Shown piece by piece: positions 41,913-49,405 of a stretch of DNA of 59,325 nt. The stretch is from an uncultured Bacteroidales bacterium. Lineage in GTDB: Bacteria > Bacteroidota > Bacteroidia > Bacteroidales > F082. The stretch lies in assembly GCA_905234645.1 (NCBI GenBank), contig CAJOIS010000002.1, positions 1 to 59,325 on the forward strand. Direction: 5' to 3'. The translations under genes were made by a program, and so were the position numbers. A model generated the notes under the pieces. It searched no databases, was not told where the DNA came from, and saw nothing but the letters and a program-made list of their open reading frames with translations. Position 1 is the stretch's first letter; each line of letters opens with the position of its first letter.

Positions 41913-43876
41913 TTTGAGCCTCCTTTCTTATTTAGTTCGTCAATCAGGTAATGCAGGTAAAGCAAGGCACCCACGCTCGTCGATTGCGAGATGCAGCCAC
42001 GAGCCTCATGCGGCGGGTTGCCATCGTAGATCTCCGACACTGTGCCAATGCCGTTCTCCGTAATGGCCGACTCGAAACCTTTGTATAAGTCCTCCAGATA
42101 GGGCAAGGAGGTCTTCCCGAACAGCTTCACCGACAGGTCGGCATAGAAGGCAATCAGCCAAGGGAAGGCCGAGCCATTGTGGTAGGCGCGTTCGCGCTCG
42201 CTGTGGCTACCGATAGTCGAACCCTTATAACCTTCATCGTTGGGCGACAGGGAACGTATGCCCCTAACCGTCAGCAGTTCAGAATGGGCAATATCAAAGG
42301 CGCGCTTTTGCATCTCGTCACTCATCGGGGTGAACGGCAAAGCGGCGGCCAACATCATATTGGGGCGCACCTGCGTGTTTCTTTCGTTGCTGTTCACAAA
42401 ATCATAGAAACCGTTGGTTTCCTTATTATAGAAAGTGTCGGCGAATGCGACTTTCACCTTGTCTGCTAAAGCCTGCCATTTCTTCAGCAGCGGACTCTTC
42501 GGGTCGGCAGTCTTCAGCAACTCTACACCATAACACAGGGCATTGTACCATAGCGCATTCACCTCGATAGCTAGACCCGTACGCGGCGTCCAAGGCTTGC
42601 CTTGGGCGAAGACGTTCATCCACGTCAAGGCCAAGTCGCGGTTGCCGGCATAAAGCTGGCCATCGTCCAAAGTATGAACATTAAAGTCCGTGCCTGCGAT
42701 GAAACTCTCCAAGATGGTCGTCATCGGCTTCTTATATTTCTTCCAGATGTCCTTCTTGTCCTTGCCGAGCATCTTCTCATAGATCTGCAACACATAGAAG
42801 AACCAAAGCGGCGAGTCGACTGCCGTGAAGTACAGGCTCTTCTGATAGTAGCGATGCGGGAAGAAGGGACCTTGCATCCTTGAGATCAGATAATCCAAAG
42901 CCGCCGTGAAGGTCTTCTCGTCACCTTGCGCCAAGGTAATGCCTGGCAGGGCAAGGAAGGTGTCGCGGCTGCAGGAACCGAACCAAGGGAAACCCGCCCA
43001 GAGACGCGTGCCATTGTCGTCGCGGATGATGAACTGGTCGGCAGCCTTCAAAAGGCACTCCTCATAATCGTGCTGAGGCAACAGCTTCTTCACCTCAGCC
43101 TCGCATTGCCTCTTGATGGCAGCGGGATTCTGTTCTTCCAAACTGACGGATAGAATCACCGTGTCGCCTTGCTTCATCTGCAACTCAAAGAATCCAGGGA
43201 CAAACTGGTCCTCGACGGCCTCGTAGCCACGCTCCTGCTCACGGATATAGAGCATATTATAGTACCAATGCGGCACATGGGTGTATTGCGCAGCCCTAGA
43301 GAACTGAAGATACAACTTGGAATAATCCTTATAAAGCTGCCATGACGCACCATTCTTCACCAGGTCCGCCTTGCGGTTGGCCTCATAGTTCTCATGCGTT
43401 AGCATGTGGACATTGCGGAAAGCCAGGAAAGGCAAGACGCGCAAGGTAATCGGCACCGCCGACTCACGTAATGTGTAACGCACGAAGAGTCGTGCCTCGG
43501 TGGAAGAAAAAATCAGTTCCTTGTGGAGGACCACATTGCCGATACGATACGTCAGCTTCGGCATCGGGTCGGCGGTGAAGTCGCGGATGTATTTGTGGCC
43601 ACGCGGCGCAAAAACGCCATTGGGGTACATATGCACGCCAAGGTGGAACTCCTCCTTGTTCTCGATGATGGTCTCATCGAGACTCGAAAGAAGCACATGG
43701 TTATTGTTGTCCAGCTGGGGCTGTGGAACCACCAACAAACCGTGGTATTTTCTTGTGTTACAGCCAATCACGGTAGTGGCAAGAAATGCACCTAAGGCAT
43801 TGGAGCGCAACACTTCACGGTTGAGCGTAAACTCCAGATTGACCAGTTTCTTCTTATCCCAGGAAATGTAACTCAT
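41909..43876 (-). CDS. Glycogen debranching enzyme, amylo-alpha-1,6-glucosidase type (GH133)
   Basis: The 655-aa product has an N-terminal beta-sandwich (about 15-250, 'NTRKYHGLLVVP'), a known start of the GDE_N_bis group. The (alpha/alpha)6 catalytic domain follows, with 'GFPWFGSCSRDTFLALPG' near 310 and 'YHNGSAFPWLIAFYADL' near 580. It releases glucose from alpha-1,6 branch stubs of glycogen. It is the first gene of the glycogen operon, divergent from the M3 peptidase gene. No clear -7 box was found in the 44 nt between its ATG and the palindrome at 43921. Confidence 0.87.
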   Translation of the reverse strand: MSYISWDKKKLVNLEFTLNREVLRSNALGAFLATTVIGCNTRKYHGLLVVPQPQLDNNNHVLLSSLDETIIENKEEFHLGVHMYPNGVFAPRGHKYIRDFTADPMPKLTYRIGNVVLHKELIFSSTEARLFVRYTLRESAVPITLRVLPFLAFRNVHMLTHENYEANRKADLVKNGASWQLYKDYSKLYLQFSRAAQYTHVPHWYYNMLYIREQERGYEAVEDQFVPGFFELQMKQGDTVILSVSLEEQNPAAIKRQCEAEVKKLLPQHDYEECLLKAADQFIIRDDNGTRLWAGFPWFGSCSRDTFLALPGITLAQGDEKTFTAALDYLISRMQGPFFPHRYYQKSLYFTAVDSPLWFFYVLQIYEKMLGKDKKDIWKKYKKPMTTILESFIAGTDFNVHTLDDGQLYAGNRDLALTWMNVFAQGKPWTPRTGLAIEVNALWYNALCYGVELLKTADPKSPLLKKWQALADKVKVAFADTFYNKETNGFYDFVNSNERNTQVRPNMMLAAALPFTPMSDEMQKRAFDIAHSELLTVRGIRSLSPNDEGYKGSTIGSHSERERAYHNGSAFPWLIAFYADLSVKLFGKTSLPYLEDLYKGFESAITENGIGTVSEIYDGNPPHEARGCISQSTSVGALLYLHYLIDELNKKGGSK

Positions 43877-43920
43877 TGTATTATTTGACTTTTCTATCTA
43901 TTTCAAGCAAACCTTTTTTT

Positions 43921-43992
43921 GACACGGGACTTCGAGACTCGGGACACGAGACAATTCAACGTCTCGAGTCTCGCAGTCCTACGTCTCGCGTC
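43921..43992. repeat. Long intergenic palindrome, REP-like type 4, between divergent genes
   Basis: Two 32-bp arms (43921-43952 and 43961-43992) are imperfect reverse complements around the loop AATTCAAC, matching at about two thirds of positions; the arms consist of repeated GGGACnnGAGAC words. T7 before and A6 after extend the stem. It lies upstream of both the glycogen operon and the M3 peptidase gene, so it cannot be a terminator for either. Confidence 0.75.
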
Positions 43993-44023
43993 TAAAAAAC
44001 CGACTACAAAGATAATGTTTTTA

Positions 44024-44060
44024 TTTTTCGCAAGCGAAAAAACAACATTTTTTATCTTTG
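44024..44060 (+). promoter_or_regulatory. Promoter and inverted repeat upstream of the M3 peptidase gene
   Basis: TATCTTTG at 44053-44060 is a perfect -7 box, 30 nt before the ATG at 44090. In the -33 region, TTTTTCG (44024-44030) and CGAAAAA (44035-44041) form a 7-bp inverted repeat around CAAG. TTCG at 44027-44030 is the only -33 candidate, 22 nt upstream. The inverted repeat could be an operator. Confidence 0.55.
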
Positions 44061-44089
44061 CAGCCCAAAACACAACAAAACAAAATATC

Positions 44090-46216
44090 ATGACAAAAAA
44101 ACTCATCAACATGATCGCATTGAGCGTAATTACCTTGGCCTCGTGCTCCACAAAACCCGAGCAAAAGGTCGAGACCGAAACCCCGAACCCCTTCCTGACC
44201 GAATACAAGACACCCTTCCAAGTGGTGCCGTTCGACCAAATCAAAAACGAGCATTACATGCCTGCTTTTGAGGCGGGTATGAAAGAGCAATTGGCCGAAG
44301 TGGAAGCTATCGTCAACAATGAAGAGACGCCGACTTTCGAGAACACCATACTGCCTTACGACAAGTCAGGCGAGATTCTGGATCGCGTCAGCAACGTGTT
44401 CTTCAACCTCAACGAATGCCTCACCAACGACGAAATGATCACCATTGCCGAGCAGGTACTGCCCATGCTTTCTAAACACGGCGATGCCATCGCGATGAAC
44501 CCTAAACTCTTCGAGCGCATCGACTACGTGTTTCAACACCGCAACGAGATGGGTTTGGATGACCAACAAATCCGTGTGGTAGAGAAGTACCACCAAGACT
44601 TCATCCGAAGCGGCGCCGGCCTTAATGAAGAGCAACAAGCCGAATTGAGCAAAATCAACGAGCAGCTCTCCACGCTGAGCCTACAATTCGGCAACAACCT
44701 CTTGAAGGAAAACAGCGGCTTCAAACTCGTCATCGAAGACGAAAAAGACCTCGCAGGTCTGCCTCAGACGAGCATCGACGCCGCTGCCGAGCAAGCCAAG
44801 ACCGACGGCGAGGAAGGCAAGTGGGTGTTCACCCTCAGCAAGCCCAGCCTCATCCCCTTCCTACAGTTTGCCGACAACCGCGACCTGCGCGAACAAATGT
44901 ATAAGGCCTACTACAACCGTGGCGACAACAACAACGAGTACGACAACAAGCAACTTGTCAACGAGATGTGCAAGCTGCGCGTGCAGAAGGCCAAGTTGTT
45001 CGGCTACGACAACTACGCTGACTATGTGCTCGCCGTCAATATGGCGCAAGACTCCAAGACTGTCGACAAGTTCCTCATCGACATCTTCAATCCCGCCCAG
45101 CAACTCGCCAAGAAAGAACTGGCTGAGATGCAAGTCATCGCCAACGCCGAAGGCGCCGACTTCAAACTCGAAGGCTGGGACTGGTGGTATTACGCCGAGA
45201 AACTTCGCAAGGCCAAATACGACTTCGACGAGAACTACATCAAGCCTTACCTCACCATCGACAACGTCCGCAACGGCATGTTTGATGCCGCCAATAAGCT
45301 CTACGGCATTACCTTCACCAAAAATGAAACGCTTCCCGTCTACTATCCTGGCGTGGAGACTTACGAAGTGAAGGAAGCCAATGGCGACTTCCTCGGTATC
45401 CTTTATCTCGACTACTATCCACGCGACTCGAAGAGCGGCGGTGCCTGGTGCACCAGCTTCCGCGAGAGCGGTCACGACATCGAGGGCAAGAAAATCTATC
45501 CTTTGGTCTCCTTGGTAATGAACTTCACCCCCGCTTCGGGTGACACCCCTGCCCTGCTCACCTGGGACGAGACCGAGACCATGTGGCACGAATTCGGCCA
45601 CTCGCTGCACGCCTTCTTCTCCGACGGCCTCTACGACCGTACCTGCGGCAGCGTGCCCCACGACTACGTGGAGCTGCCCTCACAAATCATGGAAAACTGG
45701 GTCGCCGAGCCCGAAGTCATCCGCATGTACGCCAAGCACTACCAGACTGGCGATGTCATGCCCGACAGCCTTATCAACAAGATCGAAAACAGCGCCCTGT
45801 TCAACCAAGGTTTCATGACCACTGAACTCATCGCTGCCTCCATCCTCGACATGAAGTATCATGAACTGACCGAGCCTCAAGACCTCAACGTCGACGCCTT
45901 CGAGAAGCAGCAGATGGACGCCATCGGCCTGATGCCCGAGATCCTGCCCCGTTACCGCAGCACCAACTTCAGCCACATCTTCAGTGGTGGCTACAGTGCA
46001 GGTTATTATGCCTATACCTGGGCCGAGGTGCTCGACAAGGACGCCTTCAACTACTTCAAGACCTCCGGTAATCTCTTCAACCCCGAGCTGGCGGCCTCGT
46101 TCCGCAAGAACTGCCTGCAGGAATGCGGCAACGATGAAGGCATGGTGCAATACCGCAAGTTCCGCGGCCAAGATCCCGACTACGAGCCATACCTGAAGGC
46201 GCGTGGCCTGAAATAA
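44090..46216 (+). CDS. M3 family metallopeptidase (peptidyl-dipeptidase/oligopeptidase) lipoprotein
   Basis: From the ATG at 44090 the product has 708 residues, with a lipoprotein signal (lipobox LASC, Cys19). The M3 fold fills the rest, with the zinc site HEFGH at 500-504 in 'TETMWHEFGHSLHAFF' and the third ligand in the helix about 25 residues later. Peptidyl-dipeptidase Dcp and oligopeptidase A both match this; the envelope location and 'VVPFDQIKNEHYMPAFE' opening favour Dcp-like enzymes, which trim peptides taken up by the cell. The frame is open to 43919, but that extension covers the palindrome and promoter and would bury the signal peptide. Confidence 0.9.
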   Translation: MTKKLINMIALSVITLASCSTKPEQKVETETPNPFLTEYKTPFQVVPFDQIKNEHYMPAFEAGMKEQLAEVEAIVNNEETPTFENTILPYDKSGEILDRVSNVFFNLNECLTNDEMITIAEQVLPMLSKHGDAIAMNPKLFERIDYVFQHRNEMGLDDQQIRVVEKYHQDFIRSGAGLNEEQQAELSKINEQLSTLSLQFGNNLLKENSGFKLVIEDEKDLAGLPQTSIDAAAEQAKTDGEEGKWVFTLSKPSLIPFLQFADNRDLREQMYKAYYNRGDNNNEYDNKQLVNEMCKLRVQKAKLFGYDNYADYVLAVNMAQDSKTVDKFLIDIFNPAQQLAKKELAEMQVIANAEGADFKLEGWDWWYYAEKLRKAKYDFDENYIKPYLTIDNVRNGMFDAANKLYGITFTKNETLPVYYPGVETYEVKEANGDFLGILYLDYYPRDSKSGGAWCTSFRESGHDIEGKKIYPLVSLVMNFTPASGDTPALLTWDETETMWHEFGHSLHAFFSDGLYDRTCGSVPHDYVELPSQIMENWVAEPEVIRMYAKHYQTGDVMPDSLINKIENSALFNQGFMTTELIAASILDMKYHELTEPQDLNVDAFEKQQMDAIGLMPEILPRYRSTNFSHIFSGGYSAGYYAYTWAEVLDKDAFNYFKTSGNLFNPELAASFRKNCLQECGNDEGMVQYRKFRGQDPDYEPYLKARGLK

Positions 46217-46222
46217 CAAAAC

Positions 46223-46251
46223 GTGGGGCTGCCAATTCATGGCGGCCCCAC
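46223..46251 (+). terminator. GC-rich stem after the M3 gene
   Basis: GTGGGGCTGCC pairs with GGCGGCCCCAC (one G-T) around AATTCAT, 6 nt after the M3 stop. No T run follows, so it may protect the 3' end of the message or reduce read-through into the patatin gene. Confidence 0.5.
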
Positions 46252-46270
46252 AAACAACAATCCATACAAT

Positions 46271-48592
46271 ATGAAATCCAAACTCTCACTTGTTATCCTG
46301 TCGGCGCTGCTGTTTTGCCACGCAGCGACCATACTTGCCCAAGACAACGCTCTTTTTCTCAAGCCTCCGCGCCCGAAAGTAGGCGTAGTCCTTGGTGGCG
46401 GTGGCGCCAAAGGCGCGGCCCACATAGGCGCATTGAAATACATTGAAGAGATGGGCATCCCCGTCGACTATGTGGCGGGCACCAGCATGGGTTCCATCCT
46501 CGGTGGTCTTTATGCCATGGGCTATACCCCAGACGAATTGGCCGCACTCATTGCCGACATGAACTGGAGCGAATACATCGGCAACAGGATACAGCGTTCT
46601 ACCATGTCGTTGGAAAGCCGTGAACGTACCAGCACAACCCAGCTCAACATCCCGTTCGGTTTGGAGGGGCTCTTCGACAAAGATCCCGGCACTGGATTCA
46701 TCAACAACCTGCCCAGCGCCTATGTCAACAACAGCTCCCTCGTCAACTTGTTCAATGACTTGTGCGTCGGTTATCAAGAAGAAATGGACTTCAACGATTT
46801 GCCCATTCCTTTCGCCTGCGTAGCCACCGACATTGCCACTGGCGAAGAAGTGGTGATACGCAGCGGCAACGTTCCTACCGCAATGCGAGCCAGCATGGCC
46901 ATCCCTGGTGTGTTTTCGCCTGTCACCATTGGCGACAAAGTGCTTGTCGATGGCGGCTTGGTCAATAACTTCCCAGCAGACGTGTTGAAAGAAATGGGCG
47001 CAGACATCATCATTGGCGTTGAAGTCGTCAACGAGAAAAAGATCACCCAAAAAGACATCCAATCATTGCCGCAACTGCTAGGCCGCCTGGTTATCAACAG
47101 CACCAAAGGCAAACGCAAAGCAAACAGTGAGCTCTGCAACATCCATATCGTCCCCGATATCAGCGGCTATGGCATGCTCAGCTTTACGCATGAAGCCATC
47201 AACACGCTCGTGGGCAGAGGCTACAAGAAAGCCTCCGAATACCACGACCAATTGCTTGCCATCAAACAATACATCGATCACGAAGCGGGGCATCCTGTTG
47301 CCAAAGAGCTTCATGCACCCAAGGCGCGCAACCTATTAGCCGACAGCGTATTCGTCAGTTCCATAGAGTTCAACAACGTGAGTGACAGAGACAGCCGATG
47401 GCTGATGCGCAAAGGAGGCCTTAAAGTGGGCAACCAATACAGCAGAAACGACATTGAACATGCCGTCAGCGTGTACCGCGGCACAGGTTGCTACGATGAA
47501 ATCACCTATACCATTAAGGAGCAAGATTCCATTAACGCAGGTGGACAACTAGCCGATTTCTACGACTTGTCCTTCCAAATGAAGCCCTCAAAGCCCCATG
47601 TGGTAGGCCTAGGCTTCCGCTACGACACTGAGGAAGGCGCCGCCCTACTGTTTAAAGTGGGGCTGAACGAGAAAAAATTCGGGGGCTCAAAACTCGATTT
47701 CAAGGTCAAACTCAGCTACAACCCAAAAATCAACATCACATACACCTATTCACGACCTTCGCTGGCCAATTTCAGCCTTGCCTATGACTACAGGAACGAA
47801 CACTTCAGTGCACTGGCCGGCCATAAATCCATCAATTTGCATTACCGGGAGCAAAAAATAAGCGGTTATATCTCACAGTTCCATCTCCTCAACTACAGCA
47901 CCAGCGTTGGTTTGGCATATAACGGAATAAAATATGACCTCCTCTCAGCTGAAGAAGGCAGCTCTCTTGACACCCTGCTCCGAGACAGCAGAATGCTCAT
48001 TCCTTTTGCTGAATTCACATACGACAACCTTGACGACAGCTACTTCGCCAAACACGGCATTTCATCCCACTTGATTAGCCATTTTTATTATGAAACCAAG
48101 GAAAAAGGCAAATACTTTGATCTTTGCTACGCTATTCAGGCTTACTTTACGCCGCATGACGGAAGATTTACCATCATTCCACAGGTATATGGCCGTTTTT
48201 CCTATATCCCCGACCCCGAGAATTCACATTTAAACCTGGCAAACCTATATGGCAGCGAGATAGAGGGACGCCATTTTGAGGGTCAAATGCCCTTTATTGG
48301 CATTGGTAGCATTGACGCCGACATGAGCAGCATTATGAGTATTCTACGCTGCGACCTGCGATACAATTTCTACGGAAAGCATTATCTGACCGCCATGTAC
48401 AACATCAAAGCAAATTGGTCTGCATTTGGTTATGGCAGCTTCGCCGATGTGTTTGCCTATCATCCGCAAGGGGCGGGCCTGAAGTATTCTTACAACACCC
48501 GAGTAGGACCTATTTCACTCACTGGCCACTGGATGAGAGCTTTCGGCGAAAACCATTTCGGAGCCTATTTCTCTTTCGGTTACACGTTCTAA
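46271..48592 (+). CDS. Patatin-like phospholipase with C-terminal outer-membrane barrel
   Basis: From the ATG at 46271 the product has 773 residues: a signal peptide (about 1-24, ILA/Q), then a patatin domain (about 35-300) with the oxyanion loop GGGGAKG (42-48), the nucleophile elbow GTSMG (Ser72) and the catalytic Asp in DGG (Asp227). A POTRA-like linker (about 340-420) follows, then a 16-strand-type barrel ending in the aromatic strand 'HFGAYFSFGYTF' expected for BAM recognition. This domain order is that of the RssA/PlpD type Vd autotransporter family of phospholipases. It would hydrolyse phospholipids at or outside the outer membrane. The start codon for the longer frame (46223) overlaps the hairpin after the M3 gene and was rejected. 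Confidence 0.85.
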   Translation: MKSKLSLVILSALLFCHAATILAQDNALFLKPPRPKVGVVLGGGGAKGAAHIGALKYIEEMGIPVDYVAGTSMGSILGGLYAMGYTPDELAALIADMNWSEYIGNRIQRSTMSLESRERTSTTQLNIPFGLEGLFDKDPGTGFINNLPSAYVNNSSLVNLFNDLCVGYQEEMDFNDLPIPFACVATDIATGEEVVIRSGNVPTAMRASMAIPGVFSPVTIGDKVLVDGGLVNNFPADVLKEMGADIIIGVEVVNEKKITQKDIQSLPQLLGRLVINSTKGKRKANSELCNIHIVPDISGYGMLSFTHEAINTLVGRGYKKASEYHDQLLAIKQYIDHEAGHPVAKELHAPKARNLLADSVFVSSIEFNNVSDRDSRWLMRKGGLKVGNQYSRNDIEHAVSVYRGTGCYDEITYTIKEQDSINAGGQLADFYDLSFQMKPSKPHVVGLGFRYDTEEGAALLFKVGLNEKKFGGSKLDFKVKLSYNPKINITYTYSRPSLANFSLAYDYRNEHFSALAGHKSINLHYREQKISGYISQFHLLNYSTSVGLAYNGIKYDLLSAEEGSSLDTLLRDSRMLIPFAEFTYDNLDDSYFAKHGISSHLISHFYYETKEKGKYFDLCYAIQAYFTPHDGRFTIIPQVYGRFSYIPDPENSHLNLANLYGSEIEGRHFEGQMPFIGIGSIDADMSSIMSILRCDLRYNFYGKHYLTAMYNIKANWSAFGYGSFADVFAYHPQGAGLKYSYNTRVGPISLTGHWMRAFGENHFGAYFSFGYTF

Positions 48593-48609
48593 CCCAACAC
48601 CCATAAACA

Positions 48610-48642
48610 AACAATCCCGACGAGCACCTCGTCGGGATTGTT
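48610..48642. terminator. Bidirectional terminator between convergent genes
   Basis: AACAATCCCGACGAG (48610-48624) pairs perfectly over 15 bp with CTCGTCGGGATTGTT (48628-48642) around a CAC loop. It separates the plus-strand patatin gene from the end of the minus-strand exopolysaccharide operon. Confidence 0.88.
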
Positions 48643-48668
48643 GTAATATTTCACTTGTAGGTTAAGGA

Positions 48669-49400
48669 TCAGTTGAACAAGGTCTTGTTGTTGTCAAGCA
48701 ACCTCTGCAACTCGTCCATTTCCTTTGCCTTCAACCTAATCTCTGGAAGAAATCGCTCGAAATTGCCCAGATTGTGCATGTCTGAGCCGACATAGTCATA
48801 AAAGCCTTCCTTCAAAAGATAATGTGACTTGGCAAAGGCCGGATCGCCGTATGCGCCGGCTAGTGAAAGCAGATTGAGTTGGAACTTATAGTTCTTGTCT
48901 TTCCAACGGTAATAATTGTCCTTGTTGGCATACTCGTATCTTTCGGGATGTGCGATTACTGGCTGAAGGTCAGAACACATCACTTCATATAACATCTCTG
49001 TTATGCCCTGCTCATACATCATGTACGAAGTCTCGCAAAGCACATACGTGCCTGCCTTATCAAGTGTCAGGAAACCTTGCTTGAAATGCTTCATAAAACA
49101 AGCGTCAAGCATGTATTCGGCGGCAAGACGCAATTCGATGTCGCACGCTTCCGCTGCTTGTTGTCGAAACGCCTCAAACTCGGTCGTGATGCTTTGGCGG
49201 TCGTTAAGCGGATAGTCTTTCATGAAATGCGGCGTCAGGATCATCTTCGTGACGCCCTTCTCCTCCAGCTTTTTCAAGGCATGTAGCGACTTCTCCGTAG
49301 TAGCGAAGCCGTCGTCGACCCCGGGCAACAGATGGCAATGCACATCGCAAGCGCCCCTGAAGAAATCATCAGGCAATCTGTGTTTCAAAAAGGAAAGCAT
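48669..49400 (-). CDS. Tyrosine-protein phosphatase of the PHP/CpsB type
   Basis: The 243-aa product has PHP metal motifs: DVHCHLLPG with Asp19, His21 and His23, 'LTPHF' near 55, a later 'AHPERYEY' near 150 and GSDMHN near 212. CpsB/YwqE enzymes remove phosphate from the tyrosine tail of the partner autokinase and so control chain length in exopolysaccharide synthesis. The gene follows the Wzc-type kinase gene by 5 nt, which is the usual partner. It is the last gene of the operon. Confidence 0.88.
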   Translation of the reverse strand: MLSFLKHRLPDDFFRGACDVHCHLLPGVDDGFATTEKSLHALKKLEEKGVTKMILTPHFMKDYPLNDRQSITTEFEAFRQQAAEACDIELRLAAEYMLDACFMKHFKQGFLTLDKAGTYVLCETSYMMYEQGITEMLYEVMCSDLQPVIAHPERYEYANKDNYYRWKDKNYKFQLNLLSLAGAYGDPAFAKSHYLLKEGFYDYVGSDMHNLGNFERFLPEIRLKAKEMDELQRLLDNNKTLFN

Positions 49401-49405
49401 ACCTC

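Noticed and set aside
43919..44089. N-terminal extension of the M3 peptidase frame
   Set aside because: The extension runs through the palindrome and promoter and would put 57 residues before a complete lipoprotein signal.
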